Origin: Lachnospiraceae bacterium
GTDB lineage: Bacteria > Bacillota > Clostridia > Lachnospirales > Lachnospiraceae
DNA length: 64,000 bases
Assembly (NCBI GenBank): GCA_017461775.1
Contig: JAFTXD010000100.1
Span: 1 to 64,000 of the forward strand
Reading direction: 5' to 3'
The notes beneath the pieces are model-generated. The model did not search any database and was not told where the DNA came from. It saw only the letters and a program-made list of their open reading frames with translations. This document shows positions 26,492 through 35,352 of the stretch, piece by piece. A program made the position numbers and the translations under genes. The stretch's first letter is position 1. The number at the start of each line of letters is the position of its first letter.

Positions 26492-27431
26492 CTACACTCT
26501 CCAAGTTCGTATTGATGCGTTCACGAATCACATACTGGGGCGAGTTGTTCATACTGATGTAGATACGACCGATATACTCGCCGATCAGTCCCAGCATAAT
26601 CATAATCATTCCCCCAAAGAATACCAGTGCAGACATCATGGCACTGAATCCCATGGGCACATCCGGATTAATCAATCGCTTAATAACGGTAAAAATTCCA
26701 TAGATAAATCCGATTCCCGCAGAACCTACACCCACACAGGTAGCAATGCGCAGCGGAATCACGGAAAAGGCGGTAAAGCCATTAAACCACAACCCCAAAA
26801 GCTTTTTCATGGTATAGCCGGAAACACCCTCTTCACGCTCTCTGTGATTTACCACTACATTGGTAATATTTTTGGTAGCACGAAGTACCAGACCAATTAC
26901 GTAAGGATAGGAATTCTCATAACGAATCATATCCTCCACTACAAATCTTTTCACACCAAAGTAACTGGAAATATAAAGCCAGGAGGGCTTGCCCAGCATC
27001 ACTCTGGTCATGAGCTCATTCATTTTACTTCCCAGGTTTCGGAAGGATGAGTGCTGCTTATGCTCATACTTTGCATATACGGCATCAAAGCCTTCCTCCA
27101 GCTTTTCCAAAAGCTTACCCACCTCATCTGCCGGTGTCTGACCATCATCATCCAGACATACCACATAATCACCCTTACTCTGGCGAAGACCTGCCATCAG
27201 GCCTGCATGCTGTCCAAAATTTTTTGCAAAGGAAATCCCCTTTACGTATGGCTTTTCAGCGCACAGCTTTTTGATTATCTCAAATGTCCCATCGGGAGAA
27301 CAGTCATTAATCAGTATGATTTCATAGGTGTATTTCCCAATGCTTTTCATCGCAACCTCAATCTCTGCCACCACCGACGGAAGAGTTTTCTCCGAGCGAT
27401 AACAGGGAATGACAAAACTTACCATTTTCAT
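26481..27431 (-). CDS. ArnC/GtrB-like polyprenyl-phosphate glycosyltransferase
   Basis: 316 residues, GT2 fold. SFVIPCYRSEKTLP opens the donor domain, the metal-site motif reads LDDDGQTP, and two C-terminal membrane helices follow. This is the arrangement of ArnC, GtrB and Dpm enzymes that load a sugar onto undecaprenyl phosphate. It is translationally coupled to the GT-C-like gene downstream. An AGAGG site precedes the start. Confidence 0.83.
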   Translation of the reverse strand: MKMVSFVIPCYRSEKTLPSVVAEIEVAMKSIGKYTYEIILINDCSPDGTFEIIKKLCAEKPYVKGISFAKNFGQHAGLMAGLRQSKGDYVVCLDDDGQTPADEVGKLLEKLEEGFDAVYAKYEHKQHSSFRNLGSKMNELMTRVMLGKPSWLYISSYFGVKRFVVEDMIRYENSYPYVIGLVLRATKNITNVVVNHREREEGVSGYTMKKLLGLWFNGFTAFSVIPLRIATCVGVGSAGIGFIYGIFTVIKRLINPDVPMGFSAMMSALVFFGGMIMIMLGLIGEYIGRIYISMNNSPQYVIRERINTNLESVDDR

Positions 27432-27464
27432 CTATTTTACCTCTTTAACGTATAATCATCTTTA

Positions 27465-28406
27465 CTACTTATCCAACTTCGATTTCTTCTCTACATTCAC
27501 ACGATTTAAACGATATTCAAAATCCCTTCTGTCCTTTGCTACCGTCACATCCAGCATCAGTCCGGTAAAGAACGCCTGTATCGCTGCAAGCACAATAAAT
27601 CCGCACACGATTAACGTTGGAAATCTTGGTACCAGCCCCGTTTCAAAAAAGGTAATAACAATAGGGATAAATAACACCATGGCTACCAGAAGTAAAAGCA
27701 ATGTTATCCAGCTAAAGAACATCAGTGGTTTGTAGTTTTTATAAAGCTGCAGCATTTTCTTAATTACCTTCATGCCGTCACTATAGGTATTTAACTTAGA
27801 CTCGCTACCCTCCGGACGGTCACGATACTGCACCACCACATTTTCCACCTGCATATTATAATTTACCGCATGAATACTCATCTCTGTCTCAATTTCAAAG
27901 CCCTTGGATATTACCGGGAAGGTCTTCACAAATTCATAGGAAAACGCTCTGTACCCAGTCATAATATCCTGAATATCCGAACGGAATAAACGATTGATAC
28001 AGAAGCGCATCAGGCTGTTTCCAAAATTATGGAAGGGTCTTTTATTTTCTGTGAAATAGGTAGAAGACAAGCGGTCACCAACAACCATATCCGCTCCATA
28101 CTCCAGCACCTTATCCACCAATTCCTGGGCACAGTCCAGGGGATAGGTATCATCCCCATCAATCATAAGATAACATAGGGCATCAATCTCCCGAAACATT
28201 CTTCGGATTACATTTCCCTTACCCTGCTTATGCTCGTACCGCACAATTGCACCTGCCTCCAGAGCACACTCCACCGTACGATCCTTGGAGTTATTATCAT
28301 ATACATATACCGTAGCTTCCGGTAACGCTTCCTTTACGTCACGCACTACTTTTCCAATCGTCTTTTCTTCATTGTAGCAGGGAATCAATACCGCTATTTT
28401 GTCCAT
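27465..28406 (-). CDS. Dpm1-like GT2 with C-terminal membrane helices
   Basis: 313 residues. The catalytic domain has VLIPCYNEEKTIG, an NNSKD motif and MIDGDDTYP as metal site; two or three hydrophobic helices end the protein. It probably makes a polyprenyl-phosphate sugar. The start at ATG 28406 has GAGG seven bases upstream; the GTG two codons earlier is less likely. It follows pseB by 69 bases and is followed by a second GtrB-like gene, so two lipid-linked sugars may be made here. Confidence 0.82.
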   Translation of the reverse strand: MDKIAVLIPCYNEEKTIGKVVRDVKEALPEATVYVYDNNSKDRTVECALEAGAIVRYEHKQGKGNVIRRMFREIDALCYLMIDGDDTYPLDCAQELVDKVLEYGADMVVGDRLSSTYFTENKRPFHNFGNSLMRFCINRLFRSDIQDIMTGYRAFSYEFVKTFPVISKGFEIETEMSIHAVNYNMQVENVVVQYRDRPEGSESKLNTYSDGMKVIKKMLQLYKNYKPLMFFSWITLLLLLVAMVLFIPIVITFFETGLVPRFPTLIVCGFIVLAAIQAFFTGLMLDVTVAKDRRDFEYRLNRVNVEKKSKLDK

Positions 28407-28475
28407 TAACACACCTCGTAAAAAGTCATTCTATACAATCAAATCCCAGGTGGAAACCCGGGATTTGTCAGCACC

Positions 28476-29471
28476 TTATTTTTCTAAATCAACCGTCTTA
28501 AGCAATTCCCGAATCTCATCCACCGTCAGCCACCAATCATTGTTGCCCGAGCTGTAGGAGAAACCTTCCGGCACCTTCTTGCCGGTAGGTAACGCTTTAT
28601 GTGATTCGCTCCAAGTCATCTGTGGATAAACAATGAAGTGCTTGTCATACTCATAGGTCGTCATGGAATCCTCCACCGTTACCATAATCTCATGAAGCTT
28701 CTCACCTTCACGAATTCCCACCTCCGGCATCTCGCAGCCCGGAAGCATAGCCTGCGCCAGGTCAGTAATCTTAAAGGATGGAATTTTGGAAATAAAGGTC
28801 TCTCCGCCCTTTGCTTCCTCCAGTGCCTTAATTACCAGCTCTACACCCTGCTGAAGGCTAATCCAGAAACGAGTCATACGATAATCGGTAATTGGAAGCT
28901 CCTTTCCACCATTCTTGATAATATTGTGGAAGAATGGAATGACACTGCCACGACTACCTGCTACATTACCGTATCTTACGATGGAGAAACTGATTTCCTT
29001 TTCTCCCGCGTATGCATTTGCAGCGATAAAAAGCTTGTCCGATACCAGCTTGGTACCACCATATAAATTCACCGGATTTACAGCCTTGTCCGTGGATAAA
29101 GCAACAACCTTCTTCACACCCATGTCAAGAGCTGCGTCAATAATATTCTGTGCACCATTAATATTGGTCTTAATTGCCTCTGCCGGATTGTACTCACATG
29201 CCGGCACCTGCTTCATGGCGGCCGCATGAATCACATAATCCACGCCCTCAAAGGCTCTCATCAGTCTGTCCTTGTCTCTTACATCTCCAATAAAAAAGCG
29301 AAGCTTACTTGCATACTGCTTAAATTCATTCTGCATCATAAACTGCTTAAACTCATCTCTGGAATAAATAACAATTTTCTTCGGTTCATAATGCTCTAAT
29401 ACATACTTGGTAAAAGCCTTACCAAAGCTTCCTGTACCACCGGTAATTAAAATAGATTTATTATTTAACAT
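28476..29471 (-). CDS. pseB: PseB UDP-GlcNAc 5-inverting 4,6-dehydratase
   Basis: 331 residues, extended short-chain dehydrogenase. GGTGSFG (11-17) binds the cofactor; the STDKAVNPVNLYGGTK region supplies the catalytic Thr-Asp-Lys set, Tyr137 and Lys141. The Asp-Lys in place of Asp-Glu and the C-terminal YSSGNNDWWLT mark PseB rather than PglF or RfbB. It starts the pseudaminic acid path from UDP-GlcNAc. It has its own promoter inside the long operon, and a regulatory box identical in geometry to that of pseC. Confidence 0.92.
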   Translation of the reverse strand: MLNNKSILITGGTGSFGKAFTKYVLEHYEPKKIVIYSRDEFKQFMMQNEFKQYASKLRFFIGDVRDKDRLMRAFEGVDYVIHAAAMKQVPACEYNPAEAIKTNINGAQNIIDAALDMGVKKVVALSTDKAVNPVNLYGGTKLVSDKLFIAANAYAGEKEISFSIVRYGNVAGSRGSVIPFFHNIIKNGGKELPITDYRMTRFWISLQQGVELVIKALEEAKGGETFISKIPSFKITDLAQAMLPGCEMPEVGIREGEKLHEIMVTVEDSMTTYEYDKHFIVYPQMTWSESHKALPTGKKVPEGFSYSSGNNDWWLTVDEIRELLKTVDLEK

Positions 29472-29506
29472 GATTATTCCTCTTTCAAAATGTTTTAATC
29501 GATGAA

Positions 29507-29535
29507 ATTATAGCACATCTATGGACTATTTGCCA
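29507..29535 (-). promoter_or_regulatory. pseB internal promoter
   Basis: -10 TATAAT (complement of 29507-29512), 17 bases, weak -35 TGGCAA (complement of 29530-29535). The TAAGAA box lies 19 bases further upstream, within the end of the preceding coding region. Confidence 0.6.
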
Positions 29536-30578
29536 CCGCTTTTGGCTCCTACACTTCTTAATTTCTTCTTAAGACCTCTGACTGCGTACACAAATCTGTA
29601 AAAGCATACAAACGCAAGAGTAGATTTCTGCTGCACGGCTATAAAACGTCGCTCCTCTTCATTCACACGCTGCAGATAATATTTGTTTTTCTGAAAATTC
29701 GGAAATCTACGCCGCATCTCATCGCCCATTTCCTTTATAAAACCAAGCCTTATCGGCTTAACTCCTGCCATATAGGTAAACAACGTGTTCTGGAAAAACA
29801 GATTAAAAAATCGAAATTCAATTTCTTCACCATACTGCGTCAAGTATCCCTCGGCAGTCACCATATCTGCCATAATACGCATACTGTCCAGTCGATTGGC
29901 GCAGCGCTGCTCTGAAATGGTATGCACCGTAGATGTATTATGCTGATAATAAAAATACAGCACCTCCGGAATATACTCATAATGCTTTACCCGAAGGAAA
30001 AGAGAAGTGACGATTGCATTATCCTCGAAGAAAATGTGCTCCGGGAAACGCAGCCTTGGTGTTTCAAACAGCTCTCTCTTATAAATCTTTATTACCAAAG
30101 AACCCGGATCCAAAATCAGACTCTTATACTTTTCTTCATCGAGTACACCCACCTGATCCAGTTTGCTGTTACACATGCTTTCCGTCACGGTAAAGCTATG
30201 CTCGTATGTCAGACAATAATCACATCCCACAACATCAGCACCCGTACTATGCGCCTTCTGCAGCAGTTTTTCATACATATTCGGCATTACCCAGTCATCA
30301 CTGTCCACAAAACCTACAAAATCTCCCTGAGCCATATCCAGACCATGGTTTTTAGCCCCTCCCTGCTTATGATTTTTAGGAAGGTCAATCACCTTTATCA
30401 ACTCCGGGTATTTTCTCTCATATTCCCGCAGAAGCTCTAGGGAATCATCCGTAGAAGCATCGTTTACTGTGATAATTTCATAATCCGATATGGTCTGATT
30501 CACCAGAGAATCCAGACAAAATGCCAATTTTCCCTCACCACGCATATTATAGACCGGCACAATAATACTTAAAACCAT
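29526..30578 (-). CDS. GT2 family glycosyltransferase
   Basis: 350 residues. An N-terminal GT-A domain with SIIVPVYNM, VNDASTDDS and VDSDDWV (metal-binding DxD) is followed by about 230 residues of a common bacterial extension; there are no membrane helices. It works at the inner face to build the glycan repeat; donor and acceptor are unknown. An AAGGG site precedes the ATG. The last codons contain the TAAGAA box that appears to serve pseB. Confidence 0.85.
   Translation of the reverse strand: MVLSIIVPVYNMRGEGKLAFCLDSLVNQTISDYEIITVNDASTDDSLELLREYERKYPELIKVIDLPKNHKQGGAKNHGLDMAQGDFVGFVDSDDWVMPNMYEKLLQKAHSTGADVVGCDYCLTYEHSFTVTESMCNSKLDQVGVLDEEKYKSLILDPGSLVIKIYKRELFETPRLRFPEHIFFEDNAIVTSLFLRVKHYEYIPEVLYFYYQHNTSTVHTISEQRCANRLDSMRIMADMVTAEGYLTQYGEEIEFRFFNLFFQNTLFTYMAGVKPIRLGFIKEMGDEMRRRFPNFQKNKYYLQRVNEEERRFIAVQQKSTLAFVCFYRFVYAVRGLKKKLRSVGAKSGGK
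29555..29572. promoter_or_regulatory. Tandem TAAGAA box upstream of pseB
   Basis: On the minus strand TTAAGAA-GAAA-TTAAGAA, two identical half-sites at an 11-base period. It lies inside the 3' end of the GT2 gene, 19 bases before the pseB -35, the same geometry as at pseC. Confidence 0.6.
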
Positions 30579-30589
30579 ATTTATCCCTT

Positions 30590-31636
30590 CTACCCCTGCT
30601 CATTACCAAAATAGCCCGAGAAATCTGCGATTCTAACACTTTCTTCATCCTCCGGCAAGGTCCGGGCAATTTTATCCAGCATCTCAATATCCATATTTAT
30701 CTGATCGTATTGTGTGTACTTTTCCATGAGCAACAATGGATTTACACCATATTTTCCTGCTATCTTGTGAATGGCACGCAAATAACTGGTATGAAAACCG
30801 GTTACTCCGCACATGGTATCGATGGCATTCATCTTAGAAGCCATAGGGTAAACATACTTTTTGCTCACCTCCAAAAGCTTCAATGTATCTACATCTATAT
30901 CAAAGCCCCGCTTCTTTGCACAGATGGTAAACAGCTCCGTAGAAGTATTTCCCGAGCTTCTTCCCATCCCCTGCAAAGAGCAGTCAATAAACTCAAACCC
31001 CAGCTCTGCTGCCTTAAAGCTGTTCCACAGTGCCATTCCCAGATTATCATGGCCGTGGAAGCCCAGGCTAATATCCGTATGCTTTCTGATTTCATGATAA
31101 ATAGCTTCAATCTGCTCCGGCATCATACTACCCGCAGAGTCCACCACATAAACCGTATCTGCACCGTACTCTATGGAAAGCTTCACCTGCTGTGCAAAAT
31201 ACTCCGGTGTCACCGCATAGGACTTCATGTAATTGGTCATTACATGTATGCCATGCTTTTTCGCTCTTTCAATATATGGCTGAGAGGACCTAATTTCATT
31301 TACATTGGTGCCGATTCTAAGAAATCCCACACCATATTCCGCCGCCATATCAATATCTTCCAAAGAAGCAATCCCGGGAATACAGAACATGCCGTACTTG
31401 GCTTTTTTCAGGCTTTTCTGCGCCATCTGTAGGTATTCCTCATCTGTGTGCAGGGCCACTCCGTTTTTCGGCGAGCTTGCCCCCAGACCCATACCGTGAC
31501 CGATTTCAATATATTCAAATCCCAACTGCTCCAAAGAAGAGGTAATCACTCTCTGCTCTGCACAGGAAAACTGAAAGTTATTTGCATAGCTTCCATCCCG
31601 CAGTGTTACATCCATGATTTTCATTTTAGTTTCCAT
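30590..31636 (-). CDS. HMGL/DmpG-like aldolase
   Basis: 348 residues, DRE-TIM metallolyase family. The signature DVTLRDG lies near the start (residues 9-15), GFHGHDNLG supplies metal-binding His residues, and a QGMGRSSGNT motif follows. It resembles the aldolase domain of 4-hydroxy-2-oxovalerate aldolase, so it could join or split a 2-oxo acid and an aldehyde. The start at 31636 has GGAGGAG six bases upstream and overlaps the AAC(3)-like gene by 11 bases. It is the last gene of the acyl cassette and probably makes the carbon skeleton of an acyl group. Confidence 0.75.
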   Translation of the reverse strand: METKMKIMDVTLRDGSYANNFQFSCAEQRVITSSLEQLGFEYIEIGHGMGLGASSPKNGVALHTDEEYLQMAQKSLKKAKYGMFCIPGIASLEDIDMAAEYGVGFLRIGTNVNEIRSSQPYIERAKKHGIHVMTNYMKSYAVTPEYFAQQVKLSIEYGADTVYVVDSAGSMMPEQIEAIYHEIRKHTDISLGFHGHDNLGMALWNSFKAAELGFEFIDCSLQGMGRSSGNTSTELFTICAKKRGFDIDVDTLKLLEVSKKYVYPMASKMNAIDTMCGVTGFHTSYLRAIHKIAGKYGVNPLLLMEKYTQYDQINMDIEMLDKIARTLPEDEESVRIADFSGYFGNEQG

Positions 31637-32417
31637 CACCATCTCCTCCAATGGTCAAAAACCTTGGTTCGGTCTGCAACGTATCCGTAATCAGCTTGGC
31701 GTAACGCTCTGCATCCATAACCAGCATAGTACCTTTGCCCAAGGATGCAGTAATGCAAAGCCCTCGCTGGCGGCACTTCTGATCCAGTCTGCCAAAGAAA
31801 GGCCCATCCTGGGGACACTCCAGCCCGTATACATAATGGACAAAATAGTCCCTCCTGCAATTCTCGTCCTTGTCCCACATCTGTCCATTAAACGCCTTAT
31901 TATACCGATAGGAAACATTGTTGACATTTTCCAAATAGTGCACAAAGGTAGAGCCGCAGTCCATATTCATGCACAAAAGCTTTCCCTTCTTTTGCAGAAA
32001 ACGCTCCCAGAAAGATCCTTTTCCAAAGGACTCATGGGCACAATTCTCTGTAAAATACTGCGCCAGCGCACCTGTAGCTGCCACCGAGAAATTAGGATCC
32101 ATGGAACGCACCACATCTGGCTGTTTACGCATATATTCGGAAAACATACCACATCCGGAAACCGTACTGTTTACATGATATTCCTCATTATGGCAGAAAG
32201 AGTAGGAAAAAGTGGGTACTACAATGGTTCCCTCCAAGCCTACGGTCTCCTTTAATGCCAGATAAAACTTCTCACAAAGATTATCTGCACTTTCTCCCCC
32301 TTCCATTCTGCCGAAAAAGCCGATATTGGAATGAATGAATACAATATCGCCCTTTCCGAGACCGATTTCCTGAAAAGCATTTATAATATCCTGATAGTTA
32401 TAATGAAAACGAGCCAT
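31626..32417 (-). CDS. AAC(3)-family N-acyltransferase
   Basis: 263 residues, the usual size for the aminoglycoside N3-acetyltransferase family. Family motifs are visible: VFIHSN near the start, a VPTFSY stretch, MDPNFSVAATGALA and ESFGKGSFWERF. Resistance enzymes of this family use acetyl-CoA, but relatives in sugar loci acylate amino sugars. The acyl carrier protein gene lies two bases upstream, so an acyl-ACP donor is plausible. With PseH absent, this protein is a candidate for acylating the 4-amino group of the pseudaminic precursor. It is unlikely to be an antibiotic-resistance gene in this context. Confidence 0.75.
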   Translation of the reverse strand: MARFHYNYQDIINAFQEIGLGKGDIVFIHSNIGFFGRMEGGESADNLCEKFYLALKETVGLEGTIVVPTFSYSFCHNEEYHVNSTVSGCGMFSEYMRKQPDVVRSMDPNFSVAATGALAQYFTENCAHESFGKGSFWERFLQKKGKLLCMNMDCGSTFVHYLENVNNVSYRYNKAFNGQMWDKDENCRRDYFVHYVYGLECPQDGPFFGRLDQKCRQRGLCITASLGKGTMLVMDAERYAKLITDTLQTEPRFLTIGGDGDGN

Positions 32418-32419
32418 AC

Positions 32420-32668
32420 TTAACCCACCAGTTCTGCAATAATCTCGGCAAGACCGTTGATTGTAGCAAAATCTCTGTCGAGGAACTGCTCATTATCAAA
32501 CTCGATATCATACTCCTCTTCAATATCCCCGATTAAAGAGATAAACACAAAGGAATCAATAAATCCGGCATTAAAATAATTGCTGTTCAGATTTTCACAC
32601 AATACTTCTTTCTCCGTGGTTCCGTTTTCTACAAACCAGTCAATAATCCATTCTCTGATGTTTTCCAC
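32420..32668 (-). CDS. Acyl carrier protein
   Basis: 82 residues. Ser39 in GFIDSF is the expected phosphopantetheine attachment site (the usual DSL is DSF here). Acidic helices fit the ACP fold. It would hold an acyl or aminoacyl group loaded by the AMP ligase two genes away. The start is GTG with AAAGGAG upstream. It lies between the cyclase and the AAC(3)-like acyltransferase and is too divergent to be the housekeeping fatty-acid ACP. Confidence 0.85.
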   Translation of the reverse strand: MENIREWIIDWFVENGTTEKEVLCENLNSNYFNAGFIDSFVFISLIGDIEEEYDIEFDNEQFLDRDFATINGLAEIIAELVG

Positions 32669-32670
32669 TT

Positions 32671-33321
32671 TTATATCTCCTTTAACACAACTCTTGCCGG
32701 TGCCCCGTCAGCACCCTTTATTTTTAGCGGTAACGCAATAATTTCGTAGTTTTTTCCGTAATCAATCAACTCTGTCTGATTCAAATATTCTACAATTACA
32801 ATTCCCTTACCCAGCAGAATTTTATGCATGGGGGAATCATCCTTTTTCTGAATCGCACTTCCGTCATCCGGTGAAGGGGTATCCATGGCCATAAAAAGCA
32901 TACCATTATCCACCAGATACTCTATGGCCTCCTGAGAAAAATAGGGAAATGCCTTGTAATAGTTCTCTGTTTTCCAGTTCTTATACCAGCCAAAGGCAAA
33001 GAGCATACGCTCCGTTACCTTCACCGACTCCACGTCCTTAAGCTGCACAACCTGACCGGCCTTTATATGTGTCATATCTACACAGGTCACGGGGCCGATA
33101 CATTTCTCTAGGTCCGTCTCATCAATCCCCGGTGCCCCTTCAAAAAAGTGCAACGGCGCATCCATATGTGTGGCGGTGTGACTTCCCAGACGAAACTTAG
33201 AAGTGTTTCTTCCCACTTCCTCCAAAAGCCCCATTCTTGCAATCTGCACCTTTTCATGCCAAGGTGCATTACAGGTCATACACTCATTATCAATGGTTAA
33301 TGTTAAATCAATTATCTGCAT
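32671..33321 (-). CDS. Cyclase family (kynurenine formamidase-like) hydrolase
   Basis: 216 residues. The motif GSHTATHMDAPLHF (46-59) provides His48, His52, Asp54 and His58, the metal-binding HxxxHxDxPxH pattern of this family. Known relatives hydrolyse N-formylkynurenine or isatin, or act in polyketide pathways. Here it may dehydrate, cyclise or hydrolyse a carrier-bound acid. The stop and start are separated by only two or three bases from the ACP and VOC genes. Confidence 0.78.
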   Translation of the reverse strand: MQIIDLTLTIDNECMTCNAPWHEKVQIARMGLLEEVGRNTSKFRLGSHTATHMDAPLHFFEGAPGIDETDLEKCIGPVTCVDMTHIKAGQVVQLKDVESVKVTERMLFAFGWYKNWKTENYYKAFPYFSQEAIEYLVDNGMLFMAMDTPSPDDGSAIQKKDDSPMHKILLGKGIVIVEYLNQTELIDYGKNYEIIALPLKIKGADGAPARVVLKEI

Positions 33322-33324
33322 AAC

Positions 33325-33927
33325 TTACCTGACTCCTATAAATTCAACGATATCTCCCTGAGCATTTGCGCAAAAACAGATTTTTAATGCTTTTCCGTTT
33401 ACCAGTAGCTTCTCAATATCCGACACCCAGAAGCCTCGCTTTTCCAGCTGCTGCTTCTGCTTCTCAATCCGGTCCACAACAAAAGCCAGGGAACCCATTC
33501 CATTCTTATCTAGGAAAACCTTCCCCGGGTCTCCCTCTTTAATCTTTAGCACTACCTTTCTTTTATCCATGAAGGGAAGCAACGCCAGCACATTATTTTC
33601 GCCTCTTTGGAAGCCCATGGCTTCATAAAATTCCATGGTTTCCTCCACGTTCTGGGTAACTACCACAATCTCCTCCGCAGAGAGCAGAAACTTCTGATTC
33701 TCTCCCTCGCACTGAGGATATGAGGTTATTTCTATGGGATAACTCTCCTCTGCCCGGTACATACGTATATTATGAACCGCCTGTTTTTCCTGCAGCAAAG
33801 TATCCTTGGCCCCAATATTGGGCAACCCTTCCTCTGCAAAATCAAAAAAATATCCTTCCGGCAGCCTACATGCACCCTCTTCCCCGATTCTGCAGCTAAA
33901 GGAAATATGGTCAAATTTGATTATCAT
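33325..33927 (-). CDS. VOC superfamily protein
   Basis: 200 residues with two weak glyoxalase/VOC-like halves; FDHISFSCRIG starts the first and a DIVEFIGV strand ends the second. Relatives include methylmalonyl-CoA epimerase, glyoxalase I and dioxygenases. The first half carries a His (residue 7) and the end a Glu, possible metal ligands. It overlaps the AMP ligase gene by 17 bases. Its likely role is isomerisation or oxidation of the acyl precursor; the exact reaction cannot be told. Confidence 0.65.
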   Translation of the reverse strand: MIIKFDHISFSCRIGEEGACRLPEGYFFDFAEEGLPNIGAKDTLLQEKQAVHNIRMYRAEESYPIEITSYPQCEGENQKFLLSAEEIVVVTQNVEETMEFYEAMGFQRGENNVLALLPFMDKRKVVLKIKEGDPGKVFLDKNGMGSLAFVVDRIEKQKQQLEKRGFWVSDIEKLLVNGKALKICFCANAQGDIVEFIGVR

Positions 33928-35326
33928 CTATAAATCCCTTCTTTAATCTTTCTTTATCCACTTTTCCATTCAGATTTTTAGGAATATCATCTACCAAAAC
34001 AAACTTATCCACCTTAAACGCCATTCCCAGACGCTCTATCACCATCGCATTCAGCGCATTGCCCTGGATTTCTGCTTTCCCGGCAGTCTTACACCAGCAA
34101 ATGATTCGCTCCTCGTTGTCTCGCACCACGGAGGATACACAACACTCTGCCACTTCCTCGCTCTGTAGAAGCACTTCCTCAATCTGCTTGGGACTGATAT
34201 TCATTCCGCCGCGGATAATTAAATCCTTCTTTCTCCCGGTGATATATAATTCCTGGTTCGTAATGCAGCCCAAATCTCCTGACAAATAATATTTTCCTTC
34301 AAAATAATCCGATGTTTTTTCATTGCTGTAGCCTAAAAACATCCAGGGAACATCCAGATATATTTCCTCCGCATCCGAAAAATGCAGATTCACCATAGGA
34401 AGAACCTTTCCTACCGAATTACTTTCCGCATGCTCTCCCTTTACCTTCGTAGAAATAAATAAAGTTTCCGACAGACCATAGCTAGGCAGTAGCTCCACTC
34501 CATACCTTTCCTCAAAGGCCTGCTTTACCTGTGGAAAGAGGGGAGCCGTACCGATGCAGAATATAGTTTCCGTACTCTTCAAATATCCTGCCGCTTTTCC
34601 CTTTCGGTCAACAGTCATCAGGATATTCAGCATGGATGGGGATAACCAAAACGTATTGACCCCGTGCTTTTCTACCTCCCGCCAAAAGGTAACCGCAGTC
34701 ATCACGCTAAAGCGGGGGAAAATAACAATCTGACTTTCCCTCACCAACGGCATGAATATGGTATTCAATATACCTGCCATATATGTCATGGGCATTGTAT
34801 GACACACCCTGGACTTCTCCGAAAATCCTACTTCTTCCCCAAATACATCACCCGCCAGAAACAGATTCTGCAAGGAATGGATAACTCCCTTGGCCTGTCC
34901 GGTACTGCCGGAGGTGTAAGTAATCATGTAAGGTTTTTGGATATCAATCCCCAAAATCAGCTGCTCTAAGAGAGAGATATCCGTTTTCTCCGTAGCTAGG
35001 GAAATGTTTCTATCCCCTTCCCACAGCACCGTGATATCCGGGTGATTCTCAAGAATACTCTCAATCTCCGGTTGTGCCTTCTGCGGGTCGATGGGAATTA
35101 TCATTGTGCCCGAAATCATACATGCAAAATACATGCACAAAAGCTCCGCACTGTTTTCCCAGATTACAGCGATTTCCTTCTTTTCTCCAAGGTGATACCT
35201 ATCCACATACAGACATGCATTGTTCCATATCTGTCCGTAGGTATACCACTGACCATCCAAAAGATTCAAAACAAAATCTTTATTCATATCAAAGGCACAT
35301 AATCTATCTAAAAAGTTTCTTTCCAT
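33911..35326 (-). CDS. AMP-dependent acyl ligase (adenylation enzyme)
   Basis: 471 residues, ANL superfamily. Core motifs are in order: YTSGSTGQAKG (A3), SYGLSE (A5), YLSGDLG (A7), GRKKDLIIRGG (A8) and NGKVDKERL with the catalytic Lys (A10). It would activate a carboxylic acid with ATP and load the acyl carrier protein encoded three genes downstream. The start at ATG 35326 follows GAGGA; a TTG seven codons earlier is possible. It is first in the acyl cassette that ends with the aldolase. Confidence 0.85.
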   Translation of the reverse strand: MERNFLDRLCAFDMNKDFVLNLLDGQWYTYGQIWNNACLYVDRYHLGEKKEIAVIWENSAELLCMYFACMISGTMIIPIDPQKAQPEIESILENHPDITVLWEGDRNISLATEKTDISLLEQLILGIDIQKPYMITYTSGSTGQAKGVIHSLQNLFLAGDVFGEEVGFSEKSRVCHTMPMTYMAGILNTIFMPLVRESQIVIFPRFSVMTAVTFWREVEKHGVNTFWLSPSMLNILMTVDRKGKAAGYLKSTETIFCIGTAPLFPQVKQAFEERYGVELLPSYGLSETLFISTKVKGEHAESNSVGKVLPMVNLHFSDAEEIYLDVPWMFLGYSNEKTSDYFEGKYYLSGDLGCITNQELYITGRKKDLIIRGGMNISPKQIEEVLLQSEEVAECCVSSVVRDNEERIICWCKTAGKAEIQGNALNAMVIERLGMAFKVDKFVLVDDIPKNLNGKVDKERLKKGFIDDNQI

Positions 35327-35352
35327 GGTTTCCCAATCCTCGTCCAAAGTTA

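Noticed and set aside
31626..32417. AAC(3)-like gene as an antibiotic-resistance determinant
   Set aside because: It lies inside a glycan operon next to a carrier protein gene, with no mobile element or resistance context.
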